This document shows positions 1 through 5,839 of a stretch of 9,243 nucleotides of DNA, in pieces (position 1 is the first letter of the stretch; every line of letters begins with the position of its first letter). The notes below the pieces were generated by a model. It was not told the DNA's origin. It did not search any database and saw only the letters and a list, made by a program, of their open reading frames with translations. This stretch comes from Pseudomonadota bacterium (GTDB lineage Bacteria > Pseudomonadota > Alphaproteobacteria > Rhodospirillales > Magnetospirillaceae): positions 1-9,243 of the forward strand of contig JAEZFE010000367.1 in the NCBI GenBank assembly GCA_023437865.1, read 5' to 3'. Made by a program: the position numbers and the translations under genes.

Positions 1-6
1 GAGTAA

Positions 7-53
7 GGGACCCAAGGGCGGCGGCGGGTGTTTGTGGGGGCGGAGGGTCCCCC
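7..53 (+). promoter_or_regulatory. Ribosome binding site inside possible leader hairpins of the DUF4142 gene
   Basis: The strong Shine-Dalgarno GGAGGG lies at 42-47. GGGGG at 36-40 can pair with CCCCC at 49-53, leaving the Shine-Dalgarno mostly in the loop. Alternatively GGGACCC at 7-13 is a perfect reverse complement of GGGTCCC at 45-51, which would cover part of the site. The two pairings exclude each other. Pairing is seen in the sequence; any regulatory effect is inference, and G/C-rich leaders form such stems by chance. Confidence 0.3.
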
Positions 54-560
54 ATGCGCCTGCCCGTGCTCGCCGTCCTGTTGTTCCCGCTCTCGGCGCT
101 GGCCGATAACGCCATGACGCCGGAGGATTTCATCCGCCAAGCCGCCGAGGACAACATCGCCGACGTGGAGGCCGGGCGCATGGCCCAGAGCACCGAGACG
201 GTGCCTGCTTCCGTTCGCCAGCTTGGCCGCCAGATCACCGCCGATGCCATGCACATGAACGACCGGCTGTCCAAGTTGGCCGGGGCGCGGGCGGTGCCAC
301 TGTCCAACCAGATCACCGCCGCCGACCGCCAAGTGCTGAGCCGGCTGTCTAAGCTGCAGGGGCAGGCCTTCGCACGGGAATACCTGCGTTACGTGATGGG
401 AGACTTGGAGCAGGACCGTGCCCGCTATCAAGTCGCCAGCACCCTGGAAGATCCGCCGGTGGCGCACTTTGCCAAGGAGGTACTGCCCGAGCTGGACAAG
501 GAGCTCCAGGTCGCGCGGGCGCTGTATGACGCCCAGGTGGCGACGGTGCCGGAGCGCTGA
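54..560 (+). CDS. DUF4142-family secreted protein
   Basis: A 168-residue protein that I place in the DUF4142 family, small predicted periplasmic or outer-membrane-associated helical proteins of unknown biochemical role. Residues 1-17 form a signal peptide (one Arg, a hydrophobic core, then ALA before Asp18), so export by Sec is likely. The mature part is mostly amphipathic helix. It has the family layout: an N-terminal FIRQAAEDNIADVEAGRMA segment near residues 26-44, then QLGRQITADAMHMNDRLSKLA, which matches the usual helix where a DH...N..L pattern is common; here the His is shifted. No catalytic motif is visible. The ATG at 54 has a GGAGGG ribosome binding site 6 nt upstream. The gene converges on the M16 peptidase gene with only 4 bp between stops. 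Family assignment comes from sequence pattern and is fairly secure; function is unknown. Confidence 0.75.
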   Translation: MRLPVLAVLLFPLSALADNAMTPEDFIRQAAEDNIADVEAGRMAQSTETVPASVRQLGRQITADAMHMNDRLSKLAGARAVPLSNQITAADRQVLSRLSKLQGQAFAREYLRYVMGDLEQDRARYQVASTLEDPPVAHFAKEVLPELDKELQVARALYDAQVATVPER

Positions 561-564
561 GCGG

Positions 565-1824
565 TTACAGCTTCAGCCGCTCCGCCACCTTGTCATACCC
601 CTCCACATGGGCCAGCGGGCCGATGGCGGACATGGTCGGCTTGGTGGAGAACAGGCGCTTGGCGACGCGGATAATCTCCGCATTGTCGATGGCCTCCACC
701 TTCTCGACCACCTCGGCGGTGGGGATCGGGCGGTTGTAGACCAGGATCTGGCGGGCCAGCTGCTCGCAGCGCGACGAGGTGCTTTCCAGGCTCATCAGGA
801 TCGACGCCTTCAACTGGGCGCGGGCGCGTTGAAGCTCGTCCTCGCTAACGCCTGCCGTGACCTTGACCACCTCCTCGCACATGACCGGGATCAGCTCGGC
901 CACTTCGTCCTCGCCGGTGCCGGCATAGATGCCGAACAGGCCGCCGTCATTGTAGGACGAGGTGAAGGAATAGATGGAGTAGACCAGGCCGCGCTTCTCG
1001 CGCACTTCCTGGAACAGGCGCGAGCTCATGCCGCCGCCCAGCAGCGTCGACAGCACCGAGGCAGCATAGTAATCGGGGTCGTCGTAGGATACGCCGTCGA
1101 AGCCGATGACCAGGTTGACCTGCTCGATGTCGCGCTCCTCGCGGAAGTCGCCGCCCACATAGGCGGCCCGCTCGGGCAGCACGTCGGGGGCGGTCGACAG
1201 CTTGGCGAAGGCGCGCTCGGCCTCGGCCACCAGCTGGTCGTGGTCGACCCGGCCGGCGGCGGCCAGCACCATGCGCGGCGCCGAGTAATGCTCGCGCATG
1301 TAGCCCAGGATGGTGTCGCGTCCCATGCCGCGCACCAGTTCCTCGGTGCCCAGCACCGGGCGGCCCAGCGGCTGGGCCGGATAGGCGGTGGCCTGGAAAT
1401 GATCGAAGATGATGTCGTCGGGCGTGTCGTTGGCCTGGCCGATCTCCTGGACCACCACGTCCTGCTCGCGCGCCAGTTCCTCGGGGTCGAGGGTGGAGTG
1501 CTGCAGGATGTCGGAGACGATGTCGAGCGCGAGCCCGGTATCCTCCTTCAGCACCTTGGCGTAATAGGCGGTGTGGTCGCGGGCGGTATAGGCGTTCAGG
1601 TGGCCGCCGACCGCGTCCATTTCCTCGGCGATGGCGCGGGCCGAGCGGCGCTCGGTGCCCTTGAACGCCATGTGCTCCAACAGGTGCGAGATGCCGTTGA
1701 TCTCTTCCGGCTCGTGACGGGTGCCGGCGTCCACCCACACTCCCAGCGAAGCGCTTTCCACCGTGGCCATGGGATCGCTGACGACCCGGAGGCCGGAGGC
1801 AAGGCGGGTTTCGCGGATGCTCAT
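565..1824 (-). CDS. M16-family zinc metallopeptidase (processing-peptidase-like)
   Basis: A 419-residue member of the M16 (pitrilysin / mitochondrial processing peptidase beta-like) family, a zinc-dependent endopeptidase that is usually cytoplasmic in alphaproteobacteria. The inverted zinc motif HLLEH is at residues 47-51 (His47 and His51 ligands, Glu50 catalytic base). The third ligand is probably Glu127 in VVVQEIGQ, at the spacing usual for the family. The N-terminal M16 domain covers about residues 10-155. The inactive-type C-terminal M16 domain follows, with the typical SSRLFQEVREKRGLVYSIYSF block near residues 265-285. Length is normal. No signal peptide is seen. I chose the ATG at 1824, whose A is also the last base of the thrC stop codon, with AAGGG 9 nt upstream; a TTG one codon earlier is possible. 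The overlap implies translational coupling to thrC. The gene's physiological substrate is not evident. Confidence 0.93.
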   Translation of the reverse strand: MSIRETRLASGLRVVSDPMATVESASLGVWVDAGTRHEPEEINGISHLLEHMAFKGTERRSARAIAEEMDAVGGHLNAYTARDHTAYYAKVLKEDTGLALDIVSDILQHSTLDPEELAREQDVVVQEIGQANDTPDDIIFDHFQATAYPAQPLGRPVLGTEELVRGMGRDTILGYMREHYSAPRMVLAAAGRVDHDQLVAEAERAFAKLSTAPDVLPERAAYVGGDFREERDIEQVNLVIGFDGVSYDDPDYYAASVLSTLLGGGMSSRLFQEVREKRGLVYSIYSFTSSYNDGGLFGIYAGTGEDEVAELIPVMCEEVVKVTAGVSEDELQRARAQLKASILMSLESTSSRCEQLARQILVYNRPIPTAEVVEKVEAIDNAEIIRVAKRLFSTKPTMSAIGPLAHVEGYDKVAERLKL

Positions 1825-3224
1825 CAATTGCGGCCCTTCACGAAGCTCGTCACATAATCGCGCACGGCGGCGATGTCGTTGGCGATGACATCGTAACGCT
1901 CGGTGCGCTCGAACAGGTCGGCCATGTGCGGTGGCAGGCCGGGGCGGCTGCCGGTGGCCTTTTCGACCGCGTCGGGGAACTTGGCCGGATGCGCGGTGGC
2001 CAGCGCCACCATGGGGCTGTCGGGCCGCAGCGCCGCCTTGAGGCCGGCGCCGACGCCGATGGCCGAATGCGGGTCCAGGCTCTCGCCGGTCTTGGCGTTC
2101 AGGCCCTTCATCAGCTCCAGCGTGGCTGCGTCGTCGAAGCGGTGGCCTTCGAACAGTTCACGCATGGCGGTCCAGGCGCCCTGCGGCATGACCATGGTGC
2201 CGGTGTTGCGGAACTCGGTCATCAGCCGGTCCACGGCGGCGCCTTCGCGGCCGCAGAAGTCGAAGACCAGCCGCTCGAAGTTGGACGAGACCTGGATGTC
2301 CATGCTGGGCGACAGCGTCGGCTGCACCCCGGCGGCGACCATGCGGCCATCCTCGAAGAAGCGGGTCAGGATGTCGTTGGAATTGGAGCCGACGACGAAG
2401 CGGTCCACCGGCAGGCCCATCTGCTTGGCAACGTAGCCGGCGAAGACATTGCCGAAATTGCCGGTCGGCACCGAGAAGCTGACCGCCACGTCGGGGGCGC
2501 CGATGCTGACCCCAGCCCAGAAATAATAGGCGACCTGGGCCATGATGCGGGCCCAGTTGATGGAATTGACCGCGCTCAGATTGTACTGGTCGCGGAAGGC
2601 ATGGTCGTTGAACAGCGCTTTGACCATGTCCTGGCAATCGTCGAAGGTGCCTTCGACCGCCAGGTTGCGCACGTTGGCCGACAGCACCGTGGTCATCTGG
2701 CGGCGCTGCACGTCCGAGGTGCGGCCCTTGGGGTGCAGGATGACGAGGTCGACCGCGTCGCGGTCGCGGCACGCCTCGATGGCCGCCGAGCCGGTATCGC
2801 CCGAAGTGGCGCCGACGATCAGCGTGCGGCTGCCCTTCTTCTTCAGCACGTGGTCGAACAGGCGACCCACCAGCTGAAGGGCGTAATCCTTGAACGCCAG
2901 CGTCGGGCCGTGGAACAGCTCCAGCACCCACTGGTTCGGCCCCAGCTGCTTGAGCGGTGCCACGGCGGGGTGGGTGAAGTGGGAGTAGGTCTCGGCGACC
3001 ATGGCGCCAAGCTCGGCCTCGGTCAGGCAGCCGGCGACGAACGGCGCCATCACCTTGGTGGCGAGCTGGTCATAGGGCAGGCCGCGCAAGCTCCGGATTT
3101 GCTCGGGGGTGAAGCTGGGCCATGTCTCGGGCACATAGAGGCCGCCGTCGCGGGCGAGGCCGGCCAGCAGGACATCGTCGAAATCGAGAACGGGGGCGGC
3201 GCCCCGGGTGCTGACGTACTTCAC
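1824..3224 (-). CDS. thrC: Threonine synthase
   Basis: A PLP-dependent enzyme that converts O-phospho-L-homoserine to L-threonine and phosphate, the last step of threonine biosynthesis, in the cytoplasm. From the GTG at 3224 the protein is 466 residues, the size of the bacterial long-form threonine synthases. The N terminus MKYVSTRG, the GLARDGGLYVPE block, the PLP-lysine motif PTLAFKDYALQL (Lys112) and the phosphate-binding GATSGDTG (about 138-145) are all present, so the enzyme looks intact. An in-frame ATG at 3239 would add five residues (MTELG). I prefer the GTG because GGAG lies 6 nt before it and the protein then begins like its homologues; the ATG has no clear Shine-Dalgarno. It is the middle gene of a minus-strand block, after the M32 peptidase and overlapping the M16 peptidase by one base. 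No threonine/isoleucine leader peptide is visible upstream. Confidence 0.95.
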   Translation of the reverse strand: MKYVSTRGAAPVLDFDDVLLAGLARDGGLYVPETWPSFTPEQIRSLRGLPYDQLATKVMAPFVAGCLTEAELGAMVAETYSHFTHPAVAPLKQLGPNQWVLELFHGPTLAFKDYALQLVGRLFDHVLKKKGSRTLIVGATSGDTGSAAIEACRDRDAVDLVILHPKGRTSDVQRRQMTTVLSANVRNLAVEGTFDDCQDMVKALFNDHAFRDQYNLSAVNSINWARIMAQVAYYFWAGVSIGAPDVAVSFSVPTGNFGNVFAGYVAKQMGLPVDRFVVGSNSNDILTRFFEDGRMVAAGVQPTLSPSMDIQVSSNFERLVFDFCGREGAAVDRLMTEFRNTGTMVMPQGAWTAMRELFEGHRFDDAATLELMKGLNAKTGESLDPHSAIGVGAGLKAALRPDSPMVALATAHPAKFPDAVEKATGSRPGLPPHMADLFERTERYDVIANDIAAVRDYVTSFVKGRN

Positions 3225-3230
3225 GCCCAA

Positions 3231-3234
3231 CTCC
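3231..3234 (-). promoter_or_regulatory. Shine-Dalgarno supporting the GTG start of thrC
   Basis: On the minus strand GGAG is followed by a 6-nt spacer (TTGGGC) and then GTG at 3224-3222. The site lies inside the longer reading frame that opens at the ATG at 3239, so it argues that the shorter product is made. It is seen directly; use of this start is inference. Confidence 0.5.
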
Positions 3235-3259
3235 GTCATCAGACCAATCGGTCGCTTCT

Positions 3260-3278
3260 AAACGGGGTTGCCCCGCTT
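3260..3278 (-). promoter_or_regulatory. GC-rich hairpin between the M32 peptidase and thrC genes
   Basis: In the minus-strand transcript an 8-bp stem with a CAA loop can form: AAGCGGGG at 3278-3271 pairs with CCCCGTTT at 3267-3260, including one G-T wobble. It sits just after the M32 stop codon and ends about 20 nt before the ATG at 3239. Only three U residues belong to the 3' arm and AGAAG follows, so it is at best a weak or partial terminator. On the + strand the core is followed by CTTTT, but no + strand gene ends here. It might set the M32 to thrC expression ratio or be an mRNA processing site; this is inference. Confidence 0.4.
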
Positions 3279-3291
3279 TTCAAGGAAAGCC

Positions 3292-4785
3292 CTAAAGATA
3301 TCGTCTTTCCAGATGCGCCTTGAACACCCGCGCGTCCAGGGGGGCGCCGGTGGCTTCGATCAACAGCTCGCGGGTGCTGAGGCTGGAACCCTTGGCGTGG
3401 ATGTTGGTCTTCAGCCAGCCCAGCAGCGGGGCGAAATCGCCCAGGGCGAGCGCGGGCATGATGGAGGCATCCGCTTTCTTGGCGGCGTCGAACAGCTGGG
3501 CGGCGCTCATGGCGCCCAGGGTGTAGGTGGGGAAATAGCCCCACAGGCCGCAATACCAGTGGATGTCCTGCAGCACGCCGAGCTTGGCGTCGGGCGGGGT
3601 GATGCCGAGAAGGCGCCGGTAACCGTCGTTCCACGCCTCGGGCAGGTCGTCGAGGGCCAGCGTGCCCTCGACCATCTGCTTTTCCAGGCGGTAGCGGATG
3701 ATGACGTGGGCGGGGTAGGTGACCTCGTCGGCATCGACGCGGATGAAGCCGCGCTCCACCTGGGTGCCCAGGCGGTACAGGTTGTCGGCATCCCATTCGG
3801 GGCCGGTTCCGCCGAACACCGCCTGCATGCGCGGGGCGGCATAGCCCATGAACTCGCGCGAGCGGCAGGCCTGCATCTCCATCAGCAGGCTCTGGCTTTC
3901 ATGCATCTGCATGCCGCGTGCGTGCGAGACCGGCTGGTGGCGCCAGCGCCCGTTGGGCAGGCCGCGTTCGTACAGCGCATGGCCGGTCTCGTGCAGCACG
4001 CCCATCATGGCCGAGGTGAAATCGGCCTCGTCATAGCGGGTGGTGATGCGCACGTCGTCGGGGTTGCCGCCGCAGAACGGGTGGAAGCTGATGTCCAGCC
4101 GGCCATGGTTGAAGTCGAAGCCCAGCGCCGTCATGAACTCCAGGCCCAAGGCGCGCTGGCGATCGGTGGGGAACGGGCCGGTGGGCAGCTTGGGCGCCGG
4201 GCGCTGTCCCTGCACTTCCAATGCGCGGGCGAGGAAGCTGGGCAGGAAATTTTCCAGATCGGCAAACACCGCATCGATCTCGGACGAGCGGCCATCGGGC
4301 TCGAACTGGTCCAACAGCGCGTCGTAGACGCCCACGCTCAGCTTCTCGGCCTTGGCCTGGCCGGTCTCGCGCACCAGCGCCAGCAACTCCTTCAGCTTGG
4401 GCAGCACCATGGTGAAATCGGCTGCCGGCTTGGCCTGGCGCCACACCATCTCGCAGGCCGAGCTGGCCTTGGTCACCGCCTCGACCAGATCGGCGGGCAG
4501 GGCGGCGGAATGGATCCACTCACGGCGCATCTCGCGCACATTGGCGCGCTGCCACGGGTCGCTGACCTCGGCCTCGGCCTGGTCCAGCAGATCAGGGATT
4601 TCGGGCGCGGTGATCATCTCGTGCGAGATGGACTTCAGCAGCGCCATCTGGTCGGCGCGCGATTCGGCGGCGCCGTCCGGCATCATGGTGGACTGGTCCC
4701 AGCTTAGCACGGACAGGGTGTCGCCCAGGATGCCCGCCTTGCGGAAAATCTCTTCCAGGCGCTGGTAAGCCGTCGGTTCACGCAT
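3292..4785 (-). CDS. M32-family metallocarboxypeptidase (carboxypeptidase Taq type)
   Basis: A 497-residue cytoplasmic zinc carboxypeptidase that removes C-terminal residues from peptides, of the M32 (Thermus aquaticus carboxypeptidase) family, whose usual length is about 500. All signature motifs are present in order: HPF at 235-237, DVRIT at 244-248, HETGH at 265-269 (zinc ligands His265 and His269, catalytic Glu266), HESQS at 295-299 with third ligand Glu296, IRVDAD at 348-353 and GVLQDIHW at 403-410. The N-terminal region is helical with the typical LSWDQSTMMP block near residues 27-36. I chose the ATG at 4785 because MREPTAYQRLEEIF begins like the family; a GTG at 4833 would add 16 residues with no homologous look. 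It is the first gene of the minus block with thrC and the M16 peptidase, and likely helps recycle peptides to amino acids. Confidence 0.95.
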   Translation of the reverse strand: MREPTAYQRLEEIFRKAGILGDTLSVLSWDQSTMMPDGAAESRADQMALLKSISHEMITAPEIPDLLDQAEAEVSDPWQRANVREMRREWIHSAALPADLVEAVTKASSACEMVWRQAKPAADFTMVLPKLKELLALVRETGQAKAEKLSVGVYDALLDQFEPDGRSSEIDAVFADLENFLPSFLARALEVQGQRPAPKLPTGPFPTDRQRALGLEFMTALGFDFNHGRLDISFHPFCGGNPDDVRITTRYDEADFTSAMMGVLHETGHALYERGLPNGRWRHQPVSHARGMQMHESQSLLMEMQACRSREFMGYAAPRMQAVFGGTGPEWDADNLYRLGTQVERGFIRVDADEVTYPAHVIIRYRLEKQMVEGTLALDDLPEAWNDGYRRLLGITPPDAKLGVLQDIHWYCGLWGYFPTYTLGAMSAAQLFDAAKKADASIMPALALGDFAPLLGWLKTNIHAKGSSLSTRELLIEATGAPLDARVFKAHLERRYL

Positions 4786-4792
4786 GGCCGCG

Positions 4793-4825
4793 TCGTTCCC
4801 ATCTTGTCTATGCCGGCGGGAACGA
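4793..4825 (-). promoter_or_regulatory. 8-bp inverted repeat in the leader of the M32 peptidase gene
   Basis: TCGTTCCC at 4793-4800 and GGGAACGA at 4818-4825 (as read on +) are perfect reverse complements separated by 17 bp. In the minus-strand mRNA the 3' arm GGGAACGA ends 7 nt before the ATG at 4785 and contains the only Shine-Dalgarno-like bases (GGGA). The stem could therefore hide the ribosome binding site. As DNA it could instead be a regulator-binding dyad with arm centres 25 bp apart. Symmetry is seen; role is inference. Confidence 0.4.
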
Positions 4826-4851
4826 TAGACCACGGGCTCGGGTGGTGGGCA

Positions 4852-4879
4852 ATTCTTTTCCAGGTTAATCTGTCGGCAA
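4852..4879 (-). promoter_or_regulatory. Candidate sigma-70-type promoter of the M32-thrC-M16 block
   Basis: On the minus strand TTGCCG (4879-4874) and AAGAAT (4857-4852) are separated by 16 bp; each matches four of six bases of the -35 and -10 consensus. This would start transcription near 4844, about 60 nt before the M32 start codon, and place the inverted repeat at 4793-4825 in the leader. It is a weak match in a region that is locally AT-richer than its surroundings, and it overlaps the upstream region of the divergent elbB gene. Confidence 0.3.
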
Positions 4880-4901
4880 AGATCTTTAGCGAGGGAATTC
4901 C

Positions 4902-5561
4902 ATGAGCAAGACCTCTTTCGCCGTGGTGCTGTCGGGCTGCGGCGTCTATGACGGCGCCGAGATCCACGAGGCGGTCCTGACCTTGCTGGCCATCGACCGC
5001 GCCGGCGGTACCTATCAGTGCTTCGCCCCCGACGTCGCCCAGATGCACGTGGTCAACCACGTCACCGGGCAGGCGACCGATGAGACCCGCAACGTGCTGG
5101 TGGAATCGGCGCGTATCGCGCGCGGCGCCATCAAGCCGCTGTCGGGCTTCGATGCCGCCCAGTTCGACGTGGTGATCTTCCCCGGCGGTTTCGGTGCGGC
5201 CAAGAACCTGTGCTCGTTCGCGGTGGATGGCCCGGATTGCACGGTCAACCCCGACGTCGAGCGCGCGGTCAAGGCCATGCGGGCCGCCGGCAAGCCCATC
5301 GGCGCGCTGTGCATCGCCCCGGCGATCCTGGCCCGGGTGCTGGGCGACGTGTCGCTGACCATCGGCACCGATGCCGGCACCGCGTCGGCGCTGGAGCAGA
5401 TGGGCGCCAAGCATGTGAACAAGACCCACGGCCAGGTGGTGGTGGACGAGGCCGCCCGCGTGGTCACCACGCCGTGCTATATGCTCGACTCCACCATCGG
5501 CCAGATCGCCGACGGCGCCGAGGCGGCGGTGCAGGCGCTGATCGGCTTGGTCAAGCGGTAA
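4902..5561 (+). CDS. elbB: ElbB-type DJ-1/PfpI-superfamily protein (isoprenoid biosynthesis glyoxalase ElbB)
   Basis: A 219-residue cytoplasmic protein of the ElbB (sigma cross-reacting protein 27A) group in the DJ-1/PfpI class I glutamine-amidotransferase-like superfamily. E. coli ElbB was linked genetically to early isoprenoid synthesis, and a glyoxalase-III-like activity on glyoxal has been reported; the physiological role is unsettled. Visible signatures are VVLSGCGVYDGAEIHEAV at residues 8-25, VIFPGGFGAAKNL at 91-103 and the nucleophile elbow GALCIAPA at 134-141, with Cys137 the presumed reactive cysteine and Glu20 a likely partner. Length matches the E. coli protein. The ATG at 4902 has GAGGGA 5 nt upstream. 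It is transcribed divergently from the M32 peptidase gene (116 bp apart) and is followed by a strong hairpin and a small open reading frame. Family assignment is firm; the substrate is not. Confidence 0.92.
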   Translation: MSKTSFAVVLSGCGVYDGAEIHEAVLTLLAIDRAGGTYQCFAPDVAQMHVVNHVTGQATDETRNVLVESARIARGAIKPLSGFDAAQFDVVIFPGGFGAAKNLCSFAVDGPDCTVNPDVERAVKAMRAAGKPIGALCIAPAILARVLGDVSLTIGTDAGTASALEQMGAKHVNKTHGQVVVDEAARVVTTPCYMLDSTIGQIADGAEAAVQALIGLVKR

Positions 5562-5585
5562 GAACCCATCCGCGTGTTTGCGATG

Positions 5586-5615
5586 CCCGGACGGCATGCC
5601 CACATGCCGTCCGGG
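5586..5615 (+). terminator. Perfect 13-bp hairpin after elbB (terminator-like, no U tract)
   Basis: CCCGGACGGCATG at 5586-5598 and CATGCCGTCCGGG at 5603-5615 are exact reverse complements with a 4-nt CCCA loop. The hairpin begins 24 nt after the elbB stop and ends 23 nt before the ATG of the next small gene. The bases that follow (AGCAACGG) are not U-rich, so classical intrinsic termination is doubtful. It may be a U-tract-independent terminator, an mRNA 3'-end stabiliser for elbB, or a leader structure controlling the small gene. The stem is seen directly; the role is inference. Confidence 0.6.
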
Positions 5616-5638
5616 AGCAACGGAAACGGAGCGGACCA

Positions 5639-5836
5639 ATGGGTGAGAACATCAAGAAGACCGGCTCGGACCCGCGGGCGCCGCACCGCAAGGTGCCGCA
5701 ATTCCAGAGCGAGCCGGAGAACGAGGATCAGGTGGACGTCGCCAGCGAAGATTCCTTCCCCGCCAGCGACCCGCCGTCCTACACCCCCACCAGCCATCCC
5801 GGCACGCCCTGCGACACCCAGCAGGGCAAGAAATAG
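5639..5836 (+). CDS. Small hydrophilic protein with EDSFPASDPPS motif, function unknown
   Basis: A 65-residue protein with no membrane segment or signal peptide. It is rich in Pro, Ser, Asp, Glu and Lys and is probably disordered. Its one distinctive part is ASEDSFPASDPPSYTP at residues 35-50; a similar (E/D)xSFPASDPP(S/A)W motif recurs, as I recall, in short uncharacterised proteins of proteobacteria and other phyla. The N-terminal half is basic around KVPQFQ (19-24), followed by an acidic patch EPENEDQVDVASED. The single cysteine is Cys58. The ATG at 5639 has GGAG with a 7-nt spacer. It follows elbB after 77 bp that hold a 13-bp hairpin, and its stop is 3 bp from that of the convergent tartrate dehydratase gene. 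I do not know its function. The motif, the Shine-Dalgarno and the fit to the gap make it a real gene in my judgement. Confidence 0.75.
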   Translation: MGENIKKTGSDPRAPHRKVPQFQSEPENEDQVDVASEDSFPASDPPSYTPTSHPGTPCDTQQGKK

Positions 5837-5839
5837 CCG

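Noticed and set aside
418..1857. 479-codon + strand open frame opposite the M16 peptidase gene
   Set aside because: It lies antisense to a clear M16 gene, has a composition skewed to Gly, His, Ala and Arg typical of antisense frames in GC-rich DNA, and shows no family motif. The same holds for the long + frames at 1926-3323, 3268-4707 and 6002-7105 and the minus frames at 4704-5639, 6925-7761 and 7674-8477.
3263..3280. Intrinsic terminator on the + strand (CGGGG-TTG-CCCCG then CTTTT)
   Set aside because: It looks terminator-like on +, but no + strand gene ends before it, so I interpret the structure on the minus strand only.
5210..5638. Upstream extension of the small protein frame into elbB
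   Set aside because: The frame is open through the second half of elbB only as an out-of-frame shadow rich in Gly and Arg. The ATG at 5639 with its own Shine-Dalgarno starts the plausible protein.
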